DNA of 64,000 nt from JBCDJG01 sp038748065 (GCA_038748065.1 JBCDJG010000001.1:62001-126000); one strand, 5' to 3'; counted from the first letter of the stretch, positions 44,108-53,602 are shown. A program made the numbers and translations. The notes: generated by a model not told the origin, from the sequence alone.

Positions 44108-45238
44108 TCATTGATCGGGCTTGCGCCACAGGGACGCGAGCGCGTCCACGACCGTCTTCCAGTCGAAGGACTGCACATGGCTGGCCACCGCGCGCTCAAC
44201 CGCATCTCGGTCATGGCGCTGGAGATAGCCGTCAATCGCTCCCGCCAGGGCTGCTGCATCTCCCGGCTTAACAATCTCCCCCGTTTCGCCAGGCCTGACG
44301 GCCTCCGGCAGCGAACCTACTGCGCTCACCACCACCGGCCGATGATAGCTATAGGCCAGCTTCACCACACCACTGCCGGTCGCGCTCAGATAAGGAAGCA
44401 CCACCAAATCTGCCGCGCGGAAATAGCTGCCGACATCATCGTGAGCAATATAGCGGTCTACGAAGCGCACGCGATCAGCCAGACCCAGCTCTTCGATCCG
44501 GTGATCGTAGGCCTCCCGGCTACCCCAAACCTCACCGGCGATCAAAAGCGTGCAGGGTTTGTGCAACAAAGACATGGCCTCGATTAGAACATCCAGTCCC
44601 TTATAGGGCCGCACAAAACCAAAAAACAGGAGTACGTCGCCCTCCACCGCAAGGCTCTCCTTGGCCGATGCGCGAGTCGGCAAACCTTCGTTATCCAAGT
44701 CATAGGCAGGATGTTCGGCACAGGCGATTGAAGCTTCGGGTAAGAGCTTTTCCAGGTCCTTGCGCTCGCGCGACGAGTGGACCAGAAATCCGTGCCCCCG
44801 TCGCAGGGTCTGGCGGGTAAGAAAACGGGATAGGGCACTGGTTTCGTGGGCGGTGACGTTGTGACAAACAAATAGCAGGTCGCTTTCCGGCAGCTTGCGG
44901 CGCAGCATGCTTGCCATGTAGCTGAAGGGTAAGGCCCAGTACATGACCCACCAGGGGAAAATGATGACGTCGGCCTGATACTCGCTGATTGCCACAGCTG
45001 CGCGATGCCAGCTCAGCGGATTCAGTGAGTCGATCAGTGCCCTGGCGGCCGGTTCCTGCAGTTCGACATTGGAGGCGTCGCGATCGCTGTCTCCTGGGTA
45101 CAGCCAGTCCGGATACTGACGACTGAAAGCGATGAACAGGACCTCGTGCCTCCGCTGCAGCTCACGGTAGAGCCCCGTTGTGTAAAGCGGGATACCTCCT
45201 TTGAAAGGATAGGAAGGCCCCACTACCGCAATTCTCAC
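44108..45238 (-). CDS. Family 4 glycosyltransferase
   Basis: About 376 aa from the GTG at 45238, placed 6 bases after a GGGGA box; the frame continues upstream but the 'VRIAVVGPSYPFKGGIPLYTTGL' region is the natural N terminus. 'FGFVRPYKGLDVLIEAM' opens domain two and 'SATGSGVVKLAYSYHRPVVVS' is in the position of the E-x7-E element though its first acidic residue is replaced. Converges on the tandem GT pair with a 24-base gap. Confidence 0.82.
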   Translation of the reverse strand: MRIAVVGPSYPFKGGIPLYTTGLYRELQRRHEVLFIAFSRQYPDWLYPGDSDRDASNVELQEPAARALIDSLNPLSWHRAAVAISEYQADVIIFPWWVMYWALPFSYMASMLRRKLPESDLLFVCHNVTAHETSALSRFLTRQTLRRGHGFLVHSSRERKDLEKLLPEASIACAEHPAYDLDNEGLPTRASAKESLAVEGDVLLFFGFVRPYKGLDVLIEAMSLLHKPCTLLIAGEVWGSREAYDHRIEELGLADRVRFVDRYIAHDDVGSYFRAADLVVLPYLSATGSGVVKLAYSYHRPVVVSAVGSLPEAVRPGETGEIVKPGDAAALAGAIDGYLQRHDRDAVERAVASHVQSFDWKTVVDALASLWRKPDQ

Positions 45239-45399
45239 CACAAATCCCCGGCGCGTCGCATGCTGCAAGCTTAACAAAGAAACGACATGTGCCCAGCGCT
45301 TCCAGGCTCAGAGCGTCAATTCATACGACCGTCATCTAGCCGCAACACTCTCGTCATGCGTCGCAACTAGCCTCTTCGTTTATTTGCGCGGCCATCATC

Positions 45400-46914
45400 A
45401 TGCGAAATTCCCGTTCCTCCTTGCTGTACAGGCGCACGTTTCTGGCCAGGACAGGTAAAACTGCCATCGCAATCAGCCTGGCCCCCATCCTTCAGGCATG
45501 CAGCGATGGCAGCGACAGCCGCAGCCGCCTGTCGACCTCTGCAGCGACATCCTACGGGCCACTCTCGCCCGTCGCGGACGGCAATACGGGACTCGAGTTA
45601 CTCCGCCTACCCGCAGGTTTCAGCTATACATCCTTCGGATGGACAGGCGACGTCATGACAGACGGCACACTCACGCCTGATCGCCACGACGGCATGGCCG
45701 TCGTCAGCGCCTCTGACGGCGAGTGTGTGCTGATTCGCAACCACGAGCGGGGAGTAGTAGCGCCTGGCATGCCGCTACCCCGGGTAGGAGATGGCATCGC
45801 TCCGATCTACGATGGTTTTGTCCTACCGGGAGCCCTTGACGGGCTCGGCGGCGGAACGACTGCGCTACGGATGCGCGGCGATCAACTCATCGAGGACAGC
45901 GCCACACTCGGAGGCACGCTGACTAACTGCGCTGGCGGGCCGACACCTTGGGGTAGCTGGCTGACCTGCGAAGAGACCATGACACTGGGCACCCTGATCG
46001 GGGCCAGGGATCACGGCTTCGTGTTCGAAGTCCCAGACCCGGCACTGGGCCAGGCCTCTGGCCTTCCCATACTGGACATGGGGCTAATGTCCCATGAAGC
46101 CGTCGCGGTAGACGCTCGGGACTCGCGCGTCTATCTGACCGAGGACAACGGCCCGCTGTCGGGTTTCTACCGCTTTACGCCCAATGACACCAGTCAGCGC
46201 ATCGGCTCACTCGAAAGAGGAGGCGTCCTCGAGATGCTTGCTGTGCAGGGCCAGCCGAACGTTGACCTCGGCCAGGCGGCGCAGGGCGATAGCTTCAGCG
46301 TCGAATGGATTCCGGTGCCAGACCCCACGGCACCACCCGAGGCGCTGGTATCCCCTGGCGAGGGCCTGCCGCCGCTCCAGGGTGAAGGTCGTTCCGGCCC
46401 CTTCCTACAGGGCGAAGCAGGCGGCGGGGCCAGCTTCCGCCGCGGCGAAGGTTGCTGGTATCAGGACGGGGTCATCTACTTTATCGATACCTCAGGCGGC
46501 GCCGCCGCCAGGGGCAGCGTCTGGGCCTATGTGCCCGGCGAGGAAACACTCAGCGCGCTGTTTGTCTCGCCCGATGAGATGACGGCCGATAATCCGGACA
46601 ACATTACGGTAAGCCCACAGGGCGCACTGCTGGTCTGTGAAGATGGTGGCGGCGTGTTCGATGGAGATGCGCTGGTAACTGGCGCACGTATGATTGGAAT
46701 CTCGCAGGCCGGCGACTCATTCATTTTTGCCGAAAACAATATGCTGCTGCTCGATGAGCTACCCAACCGCGCCTTCATACTGCCGGGCGACTACCGGGGT
46801 CGCGAATGGGCTGGCGCCTGTTTTGATCCAAGCGGGGAGTTTCTCTACGTCAATATTCAAACGCCCGGCGTCACTTTTGCGATCACAGGGCCCTGGACGA
46901 GCGGGCCATTCTGA
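45400..46914 (+). CDS. PhoX-like (DUF839) Tat-exported lipoprotein phosphatase family
   Basis: 504 aa. Twin-arginine signal 'YRRTFLARTG' (about 10-19) leads to a hydrophobic stretch and an L-Q-A-C lipobox, so it is exported folded and lipid-anchored. 'FSYTSFGWTGDVMTDG', 'LIRNHERGV' and 'TNCAGGPTPWGSWLTCEE' are signatures of PhoX/DUF839 proteins, and the C-terminal 'PDNITVSPQGALLVCEDGGG' and 'EWAGACFDPSGEFLYVNIQTPG' regions complete the beta-propeller. Ca/Fe-dependent alkaline phosphatase activity is known for PhoX; for this divergent member it is presumed. A Gly/Glu-rich insert lies near residues 325-350. Confidence 0.85.
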   Translation: MRNSRSSLLYRRTFLARTGKTAIAISLAPILQACSDGSDSRSRLSTSAATSYGPLSPVADGNTGLELLRLPAGFSYTSFGWTGDVMTDGTLTPDRHDGMAVVSASDGECVLIRNHERGVVAPGMPLPRVGDGIAPIYDGFVLPGALDGLGGGTTALRMRGDQLIEDSATLGGTLTNCAGGPTPWGSWLTCEETMTLGTLIGARDHGFVFEVPDPALGQASGLPILDMGLMSHEAVAVDARDSRVYLTEDNGPLSGFYRFTPNDTSQRIGSLERGGVLEMLAVQGQPNVDLGQAAQGDSFSVEWIPVPDPTAPPEALVSPGEGLPPLQGEGRSGPFLQGEAGGGASFRRGEGCWYQDGVIYFIDTSGGAAARGSVWAYVPGEETLSALFVSPDEMTADNPDNITVSPQGALLVCEDGGGVFDGDALVTGARMIGISQAGDSFIFAENNMLLLDELPNRAFILPGDYRGREWAGACFDPSGEFLYVNIQTPGVTFAITGPWTSGPF

Positions 46915-46936
46915 CACTGTATTTCGACACTGACAG

Positions 46937-48679
46937 TCACGCTGGGCGCGGCGTTTCGGGGGAGCTCCGCATTTCATCAGCGATGCCGCCGCCAGCTTCG
47001 AATTTGTTCAGAATCTCATCGATGCGATCCGCTGGCTTGTGGTGCGCGAGGGCGTGCTGATAGCCCTGCATTGCCACTCTGGCACGCGTCGCCTCGTTCT
47101 CCAGGTAAAAGCGAATCCACCCCAGCAGCGAATCCATGTTGTGGCGGTTGTAGTAGACCAGGTGCCGATGGTTGACAAAAGGCTGAACGACCTGAGTTAA
47201 CATCGCGTCTGACATGACCAGTGCGCCACTGCTCAAGGCCTCGAACAGACTGTACTCGCCGTCCCAACGATCGGGGTTACAGGTCACCACAATCTTTGCC
47301 CTGGCCATGACGCGATAGTACTCGGGGTTAAAACCGCTGCTGCCCTCTTCGCCCAACTTCCCTGCGACACCGACGAATAGTTTCAGGTGATCGAAATTAT
47401 CTGCCACCGTTCTGGCGACAAGGCTGCGATAGACATTTTGGGATTTACCAGGCTCGTCAACGAGAGGGAAAAACACCGCCACATCGATATCTCTCTGCGC
47501 AGGCCACAGGCCGCGTCGTCCAAGGTAGGGGCGTCTGACGCAGTAAGAGATCGCATCAACGTCACGATCGTAAGTCGCCACGTCGCGAGGCATTCTTCGA
47601 ACCACGGTGCGCTTGAAGTAATGACGAACGGCTTGCGGGAAAACGTGCTGCCACTGGTCCCTGTAGTCAATGACTACGGTTTTTTCAGGGTGCGTAAGCT
47701 CATACAGATCGTGCTGCAGATGCCGGAAATCAAGAAGGATAAGGTCTGCCGCTGCCGCTCTGTCGCAGAGCTGCGTCCTCGGGTTGCATAAGACGCCATC
47801 GATCAGGATGTCTTTAAGTTCGCCAATCAGATATTCATCAGGTACCGGCGGCACGAAAATCCGCCAGCGCTTTTTCGGCCGCGAGAGCGTGCTGCCAGTG
47901 CCACTGGCCTTCGCCGCCGCACCGCTTGCGGGAGATACGGGGGTTGCCGGCGCTGCATAGCCAAAGCGATCAATTATCAGCCTTTCTCGATCAGCCACAA
48001 GCTCAATACAGGCCTGGTCATAATAGCGCCGCCAATCTGCACCCCGTGACGAGGCATTTGCGGGGGTCATGCCCAGCACGTGGCGCTGCTCCACTCCAGA
48101 AAGCGCTCTGCCGCAATATGCCAGGAGATCGACAACATCCTGCTTGAGGCGCTCGTTGCGGATATAGATATCGACAAAGCCGCGCAAGGATTCAAACTCG
48201 AGGAGCTGATCAAGGTCGCGCAGGGCATGCAGGCTGCTCAGTTCACCCTCTCTCACGCAGTACAGCCTGAGGAAGCGGTAACTCAACAGTCCGCTGAATC
48301 GACGCAGCTCAACACTGCCATAGCCTGCGTCGAATTCATGGGCAGCATCAGGGTTGTGCAGTTTCTGCAGCCAGGCACGAAAGGCCTGGATATCGTTGGC
48401 ATCGGCATAAAGTGGCGCCCATTCATTGGGTGCGATCTTCATTGCTCGCTGCCATGCTCCGCCACGCCGGTCACAGCCGTGGGCCCACAGCGACACGTAC
48501 CATTCCCATGGATTACGGATCGATCCGACGAAAAAGCGACGGCCGTCAAAGAGTTCTGCAGGCGCCGTATTATGCGCTCCATCGGTCCTGCCGTTGGCGA
48601 ACTCCTGCAGAAGTTGGCGAATCTGCGTGGAGCCAGTCTTGTGCAGCTCCAGAAAAACAAACTGTTTGGCAATGAACAC
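46937..48679 (-). CDS. Sulfotransferase-glycosyltransferase fusion protein
   Basis: 580 aa. The first ~240 residues look like a sulfotransferase: 'FVFLELHKTGSTQIRQLL' (about 8-25) is the 5'-phosphosulfate loop and 'GSIRNPWEWYVSLW' (about 52-65) the 3'-phosphate site of PAPS. An Ala/Ser/Gly-rich linker (about 243-265) separates this from a glycosyltransferase-B-like domain with 'KIVVTCNPDRWDGEYSLFEALSSGALVMSD' region, resembling CgeB/GT1-type C-terminal domains. Cytoplasmic, no signal peptide. It lies 5 bases after the GT77-like gene, with which it is co-transcribed. A protein that both adds a sugar and sulfates it is the obvious inference. Confidence 0.72.
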   Translation of the reverse strand: MFIAKQFVFLELHKTGSTQIRQLLQEFANGRTDGAHNTAPAELFDGRRFFVGSIRNPWEWYVSLWAHGCDRRGGAWQRAMKIAPNEWAPLYADANDIQAFRAWLQKLHNPDAAHEFDAGYGSVELRRFSGLLSYRFLRLYCVREGELSSLHALRDLDQLLEFESLRGFVDIYIRNERLKQDVVDLLAYCGRALSGVEQRHVLGMTPANASSRGADWRRYYDQACIELVADRERLIIDRFGYAAPATPVSPASGAAAKASGTGSTLSRPKKRWRIFVPPVPDEYLIGELKDILIDGVLCNPRTQLCDRAAAADLILLDFRHLQHDLYELTHPEKTVVIDYRDQWQHVFPQAVRHYFKRTVVRRMPRDVATYDRDVDAISYCVRRPYLGRRGLWPAQRDIDVAVFFPLVDEPGKSQNVYRSLVARTVADNFDHLKLFVGVAGKLGEEGSSGFNPEYYRVMARAKIVVTCNPDRWDGEYSLFEALSSGALVMSDAMLTQVVQPFVNHRHLVYYNRHNMDSLLGWIRFYLENEATRARVAMQGYQHALAHHKPADRIDEILNKFEAGGGIADEMRSSPETPRPA

Positions 48680-48684
48680 GCGCG

Positions 48685-49752
48685 CTAGTCAGACAAAAGC
48701 GCATCCACGAGTTCAGTACCCGGCAGATAATTGAAACCGAAGGCTTCTATCTTCCTGCACTTTTCTTCGATATCCAGGGTCCACGAATAGTGTGCGACGT
48801 AGCTCTCGTCGCGCCAGTTCTGCACCGCAGGCCGCAAGCCTCTCTCAATATTGAAGAGATGCCCATTCGGAAAAGTCTCTTCGGGCAAGATTCGCAGCGA
48901 GAGCACATTGTGGATGAGGAAATGGGCGAGAATCTGGTTGAAAGGCCTCTGGTGACTGCCACAGTTGAACACCGTCGCCGTATTACGCGCAGCGGTCTCG
49001 AACAGCGCCTTGGAGGCGGCCGTATTGCGGGCGTAGAAAAATCCCGTGTTTACATACAAGGGCGCGTGAACGCGATTAGGCCCGTCGTACATTATCAAAA
49101 GATCGCAATCCGGCTCCAGCGCCGGGAGGTGCTGCAAGGGGTCACGAAGCCAGACCACATCCACATCCTGAAACAGAACATTGGCACCCAGTGCCAGTAG
49201 CTCGTATACGATCACATTCTTGTAGAACATTGTCCGAGAGAACTTGCGGTCAGCAAACTGGACCGAGCCCCCGGCCTCGCCGTAGCGTCCGGGCGTCAGG
49301 CAATAGGCTTGCACGCCCAGAGTCTCCGCTTTGAGCTGTGCCGCCTCGTCCAGAGTGAACAACAGCAGGCGGTCACGCACTTCGATGCCAGCGGCGGCGC
49401 AAGACGCCAGCCAGTTTTCAAACAGCGGAAAAAACTTACTGCAGCAACAGCTCGCGATGATATCGGCAGGCTCGCCCATCTGAGCGTAAGCTCGGGCCAG
49501 CTGAGCCATCCTCGCCTCTTTATGTTTGCGGTACAGCGCGTGGTAAGTCTCAGCAACCTTTACAAGCTCCGGCTTGGGCGGCCTTCGACCGAGGGCAATG
49601 TGCTGCGACAGAATGCGATTGACATGAGGATTTGCCGCTTTCGCCAACTGCTGAGGCGAGGCGCGCAGCTTAAGTGCGCTCCTCGTAACAGACTGACGCA
49701 GTTCAAACGCGGGCCTTCGCACCGATCGTGTCTTGCTGGGGTTTTGTTTCAT
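48685..49752 (-). CDS. GT77-like nucleotide-diphospho-sugar transferase
   Basis: 355 aa from the ATG at 49752 (GGAG box). The helical basic N terminus leads to a GT-A domain: 'FYKNVIVYELLALGANVLFQDVDVVWLRDPL' region with D195-x-D197 and 'LYVNTGFFYARNTAASKALFE', the classical Nucleotid_trans (PF03407-type) signature. In plants GT77 members extend arabinose on hydroxyproline; that is family knowledge and is only suggestive here. Middle gene of a minus-strand operon with the GT92-like gene upstream and the sulfotransferase fusion downstream. Confidence 0.75.
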   Translation of the reverse strand: MKQNPSKTRSVRRPAFELRQSVTRSALKLRASPQQLAKAANPHVNRILSQHIALGRRPPKPELVKVAETYHALYRKHKEARMAQLARAYAQMGEPADIIASCCCSKFFPLFENWLASCAAAGIEVRDRLLLFTLDEAAQLKAETLGVQAYCLTPGRYGEAGGSVQFADRKFSRTMFYKNVIVYELLALGANVLFQDVDVVWLRDPLQHLPALEPDCDLLIMYDGPNRVHAPLYVNTGFFYARNTAASKALFETAARNTATVFNCGSHQRPFNQILAHFLIHNVLSLRILPEETFPNGHLFNIERGLRPAVQNWRDESYVAHYSWTLDIEEKCRKIEAFGFNYLPGTELVDALLSD

Positions 49753-49779
49753 GGTGCTCCATCCTGACACAGCCACTTA

Positions 49780-50844
49780 TCACCAGCCAAGCCGCCGACG
49801 GAGCTGGCGTGCATAGTCGTCCTGCGTCAGTTCGCTAACAGCCTCCTCAATAGATACATGGCCACGGATATCCAGTCGCTTGAGTTTCTCATTGAGCATG
49901 AACCGCTCCTCGAACGCCGGCGCAACTGACGATAAGTGATCACAGTGGAAATCCACAATGCTACGGATGTTGCGCAGAAATATGGCCAGCAGTTCGTCAA
50001 GATCTGTTTTAGGCAGGCCAGCTGCCAGTCGCAGCGTTACCTCAACCCTGGGGAAGCTCTGCTGAATCTTGCCATGCAGGTAGCGATTGGGCAGGTTCGC
50101 GCCGCGAGCACGACCACAGAGCAGGGAGCGAAGCCTTTTTCGCTCCAGCTCACCGCATTTAGGATCGTGAAAGCGCTGTGCAACTATTCTGCAGAGCGTA
50201 TCCAGGTGCCCTCTCGATGCGGCGTGTATCACGAATGCGTGGTGCTGGTAATAATCGGGCTGCTCGACGAACACGCGGTGATATGACTCAGGCTGAACTT
50301 CTTCTCCTGAGCTCAGGCAAGATGCGGCATCTCCAATCGGATGATAGTGGACACCAACCCCCCTGATCTGCGAGCGATAGGCAATGCTCTTGACGTGATT
50401 GCTGGCATAGCAAGGCATTGTAGCGGCAGCTCCCAGCACATCCCTATGCAGGTAATCGAGAGAGAACATATTCATCCAGGGAAACTGCACCTGCCGTATG
50501 TGCGGCGGAAAACCTTTGAGGTAATCACCGATGGACGGTGCCTCGTGCAGGTAGAGAAACTCATCGAGGTCCAGCACCAGCAACCAGTCTTCCTTTATCT
50601 CGTCGACAAACTCGCTGTAGAGGCGATTCTGCCAGCCGTGTTCACAATCTGAAAAATGAAAGAACTCCACCCTGTCACCGAAATTCAGCCCGGTGTAGTA
50701 GTCGAGCGCAGCAGATGCGTCTGAGTCCGTGAGGACGAAGTAAATCCGCTCGAAGCCAAGGCGCAGGTGGTAGTCAAGCCACTCCCTGGCGAAGGGCTGT
50801 TCATTCAAGGCCACGCAGAGAATGGCTGTAGATGGCGCGCCCAT
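49780..50844 (-). CDS. GT92/GT2_4-like glycosyltransferase
   Basis: 354 aa. 'AILCVALNEQPFAREWLDYHLRLGFERIYFVLTDSD' region is the N-terminal signature of the Glyco_tranf_2_4/GT92 group, 'WLLVLDLDEFLYL' (about 86-98) holds the D-x-D-E-F metal site, and 'QVQFPWMNMFS' follows. Homologues add galactose or other sugars to protein- or lipid-linked glycans. First gene of the minus-strand operon; diverges from the GT-sulfotransferase gene at 50943. Confidence 0.78.
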   Translation of the reverse strand: MGAPSTAILCVALNEQPFAREWLDYHLRLGFERIYFVLTDSDASAALDYYTGLNFGDRVEFFHFSDCEHGWQNRLYSEFVDEIKEDWLLVLDLDEFLYLHEAPSIGDYLKGFPPHIRQVQFPWMNMFSLDYLHRDVLGAAATMPCYASNHVKSIAYRSQIRGVGVHYHPIGDAASCLSSGEEVQPESYHRVFVEQPDYYQHHAFVIHAASRGHLDTLCRIVAQRFHDPKCGELERKRLRSLLCGRARGANLPNRYLHGKIQQSFPRVEVTLRLAAGLPKTDLDELLAIFLRNIRSIVDFHCDHLSSVAPAFEERFMLNEKLKRLDIRGHVSIEEAVSELTQDDYARQLRRRLGW

Positions 50845-50942
50845 CGAAGGAAACTCTATTTAAATTGCGGGCAAACCCTAGCGGGCTTGCAAGCGGGATG
50901 TGTTGTGCCATTATCGGCATTCGTCACAGGTATTACCGTAGC

Positions 50943-52556
50943 GTGAACCAGCCTTCTGATCCACCTTCCTCTGCCCTCAGCATGCGTCGCGAACTGTTCC
51001 AGCGAAGCGGGCTGGCGCCCCATGACTTACGCGCAGAACATATCACACCATTGCTCAGCCCACTGCGGCGGATTTTTCCTGACGAGATCGAACGTCCGGT
51101 AGACCAGGTGTTCAACCATCTCACCAAGGACCCTGAGCCGGTCGAGGATGTGGTGTGGGGGCTGATGATTGAAACCCGCCCGCATCCTGCGCTGCATACG
51201 GTACTGGCCAGCTTTATGGAACGCTGTGGCATCCGCGTGCAACTGTTTCACGGTCGCGGGAATCGTGACTTCATACTCTCAGGACCCGGGTCAGCCATGG
51301 CCGAGGACGGCCGTCTGCGGCTTACGGAGCTGGACATCAGCGATAAGATTGGCCTTGGCTTTTACAACCGTCTGCTGCTATCGCGTCGTCTCTGGGAGCA
51401 ATGCCTGGGCCGCAATAAAGTGCTCGTGCTGCAAACCGATGCGCTGGCCTGTCCACAGGCTGACTACGAGCTCACGGACTTTATGGACCTTGACTACGTG
51501 GGCAGCCGATGGCCGAGATCCCGTCCTGTCGGTTTGACCATCGATGGCGGCAGCGGTGGCCTCAGTCTCCGGGATTGGTCGAAAACTGTTACCTGCCTGG
51601 AGCGGTTTCCTGCTACTCGCTGGCCCGCGGGCGAGGACGGCTACTTCGGATTCCACCTCGAGCTCATGGGGGCGCGGGTTGCGACGATGGCGGAGGCTGG
51701 CAGGTTCTCCACCCAGGATGTTTTCACAGACCGCAGCTTTGGCTGCCATCAGATCAGCAGGCTTTCCGACCAGGATCTTGTTCGCTTCCTCGAATTCTGC
51801 CCAGAGGCTACGGCAATCTGCCCTGATGCTATAGTCGCCCGTGCACAAGGCAGCCAGACGGTAAGCGCCATACCCACGGCAGAACCCACCACGCAAGCCA
51901 ATACAGAAGACTTCCAGCCGCGAGGATCGATGTTTATCTCCACAAAGTACAACATGCTCTTTTTTGAGGTACCGCGTACCGGCAGCAATTCCGTTACCCA
52001 GCGGCTAAACCACCTCGACCCCGAATCACCGACCATCTCAATGCGGGGAGAACATGGTGGCGGCTGGTCTTATCATCACGAGAGCAAAGCCCTGGACACG
52101 TATCCGGACTTTCGGCTGGTGGCCGCACACCGCAACCCCTACGACCGACTCTGGTCATTTTGGAAACACCGCAAGCAAAGCGGCAACCCCGAGAGCTTTC
52201 GGGGGCTGAGCTGGAAGCGCTATATCGACTGGGTCTGTGACCCGACCTCAGTGCCTGAGGTCAAGGGTGCCATGTCTGATAAACCCATTTCCGAAATGAT
52301 CGACACTGCCAGGGTGGATTACTGGCTGGATTTTCACCGCATGGATGGCAGCTGGCTGAGTATTTGCGAAGCCCTTGGTTTGCCCTGGGCCACGCTGCCA
52401 CAACTCAACGCTTCGCCAGATCACGGCGCCATGCAAATGGCCTTCAACGCAGAACTTGCGGCACGCGTCGCCGAACGCTTCGCCGCTGACTTCGAGTTCT
52501 TCGGCTACGATACTAACTCCTGGCAGTCAGGAAGCGCAGTTGCAAGCTGCCGATGA
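50943..52556 (+). CDS. Glycosyltransferase (DUF5672-like)-sulfotransferase fusion protein
   Basis: About 537 aa from a GTG at 50943; an ATG at 50898 or the far upstream 50832 would overlap the divergent promoter or gene, and an ATG at 50982 is also possible. The N-terminal ~300 residues match the DUF5672 type: 'KVLVLQTDALACP', 'DLDYVGSRWP' and 'GSGGLSLRDW'. A Thr/Glu-rich linker precedes a C-terminal sulfotransferase with PAPS loop 'FFEVPRTGSNSVTQRL' (about 340-355) and 'VAAHRNPYDRLWSFW' (about 393-407). The domain order is the reverse of the fusion at 46937. It overlaps the next gene by 4 bases (ATGA), joining it to the hydroxylation/glycosylation operon. Confidence 0.72.
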   Translation: MNQPSDPPSSALSMRRELFQRSGLAPHDLRAEHITPLLSPLRRIFPDEIERPVDQVFNHLTKDPEPVEDVVWGLMIETRPHPALHTVLASFMERCGIRVQLFHGRGNRDFILSGPGSAMAEDGRLRLTELDISDKIGLGFYNRLLLSRRLWEQCLGRNKVLVLQTDALACPQADYELTDFMDLDYVGSRWPRSRPVGLTIDGGSGGLSLRDWSKTVTCLERFPATRWPAGEDGYFGFHLELMGARVATMAEAGRFSTQDVFTDRSFGCHQISRLSDQDLVRFLEFCPEATAICPDAIVARAQGSQTVSAIPTAEPTTQANTEDFQPRGSMFISTKYNMLFFEVPRTGSNSVTQRLNHLDPESPTISMRGEHGGGWSYHHESKALDTYPDFRLVAAHRNPYDRLWSFWKHRKQSGNPESFRGLSWKRYIDWVCDPTSVPEVKGAMSDKPISEMIDTARVDYWLDFHRMDGSWLSICEALGLPWATLPQLNASPDHGAMQMAFNAELAARVAERFAADFEFFGYDTNSWQSGSAVASCR

Positions 52557-53557
52557 AGCCGCGCGTCTTTGTTGCCATCGCGTCCTACGCGGACCCCGAA
52601 CTGCCGCGGACCCTGCGCGATTGTCTGGCGACAGCACAATCACCCGATCAACTGCGCTTCGGTATTTGCGCACAGCAGGACCCGGCTGCGCCTGTCGATC
52701 TTGAGGAGTTTATTGCGGACCCGCGCTTTCGCGTGCTGGTGCGCAGCGTGATGGAAAGCCGCGGAGGGCCCTGGGCGAGGAACCTTGCCCAGTCTTTGTG
52801 GCGCGGCGAGCCCTATACGCTGCAGGTCGACGCGCACATGAAGTTCGAGCCGAACTGGGACAGCAAACTCATTGATATGCTGGAAAGCCTGCCGGCGGAG
52901 AAACCGGTCATCACCATGAATGCTCCGCTGTTCCACTATGACGACGCGGGCGAGTTGCACCGCCGCTTTGACATGGGCGTACCCACCACGCGCGTCAATG
53001 AATGGAGTGCTCGCTACGGCTGGGCACCCTGGTTTGATTTTGGCCCGCCCAATAAGCAGCAGCCGGGACGCACACGGTTTATCAACGGTAACTTCGCCTT
53101 CAGCCGGGGCCAATGGAACATTGAGGTGCCACAGGACCCGGAACATTACTACTGGGGCGAGGAGTTCAATATCACCGTTCGCTCCTTTACCTGGGGCTAC
53201 GATCTGTTCCTGCCCTCAGAAGTCGTCGCCTGGCACATGCACCATCTTGGGGCGCCGCCGAGGAGACACTGGGAGCACGGCCAGGACGTTATCCGGGAAC
53301 GAAATCGTACGGCTTTCGCACGCCTGCACCGCCTCATCTACAGTAAGGGGGGCTACCAGCTCGGGCCTTACGGGCTGGGGCGCCACCGCAGCCTAAGGGA
53401 TTATGAGCACTATGCGGGCTTCGACTTCACGCGTAAGCGCGCCCACCCCGACGTATTCACCGGTGCAAACCCTGATCCGCTTACCATCCAGAGCGCAGCA
53501 GACTGGGGAAAATGCATCAGCATCGACGAAGCCCAGGGGCTGTTGCAAAGCCCCTGA
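52553..53557 (+). CDS. GT60-like (GlcNAc-type) glycosyltransferase
   Basis: 334 aa. 'VFVAIASYADPELPRTLRDCLATAQSP' region, 'FGICAQQD', 'RGGPWARNLAQSL', 'LQVDAHMKFEPNWD' with D93-x-H95, and 'FINGNFAFSRG' form the signature of the GlcNAc (PF11397-type, GT60) family. Eukaryotic members attach GlcNAc to hydroxyproline (Skp1) or Thr/Ser of proteins. A paralogue sits at 59962, so the pair brackets the operon. A hairpin and a promoter for the next gene overlap its 3' end. Confidence 0.78.
   Translation: MKPRVFVAIASYADPELPRTLRDCLATAQSPDQLRFGICAQQDPAAPVDLEEFIADPRFRVLVRSVMESRGGPWARNLAQSLWRGEPYTLQVDAHMKFEPNWDSKLIDMLESLPAEKPVITMNAPLFHYDDAGELHRRFDMGVPTTRVNEWSARYGWAPWFDFGPPNKQQPGRTRFINGNFAFSRGQWNIEVPQDPEHYYWGEEFNITVRSFTWGYDLFLPSEVVAWHMHHLGAPPRRHWEHGQDVIRERNRTAFARLHRLIYSKGGYQLGPYGLGRHRSLRDYEHYAGFDFTRKRAHPDVFTGANPDPLTIQSAADWGKCISIDEAQGLLQSP
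53534..53556. terminator. Hairpin overlapping the GT60-like gene's stop codon
   Basis: CAGGGGCT, loop GTTGCAA, AGCCCCTG: perfect 8-bp stem spanning the last codons and stop. No U-tract, so at most partial termination or an mRNA 3' end/processing structure just before the peptide gene's promoter. Confidence 0.4.
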
Positions 53558-53569
53558 TACTGCTACACT
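53543..53569 (+). promoter_or_regulatory. Internal promoter for the Pro/Thr-rich peptide gene
   Basis: TTGCAA (53543-53548), 15-base spacer, extended -10 TGC-TACACT (53561-53569), 33 bases before the ATG at 53603. Like the 57-aa peptide gene, this peptide gene seems to have its own promoter although it lies inside an operon. Confidence 0.5.
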
Positions 53570-53602
53570 CGGCGAGTCGCCGAAGGATGGGCAGGGTAAA
53601 CT

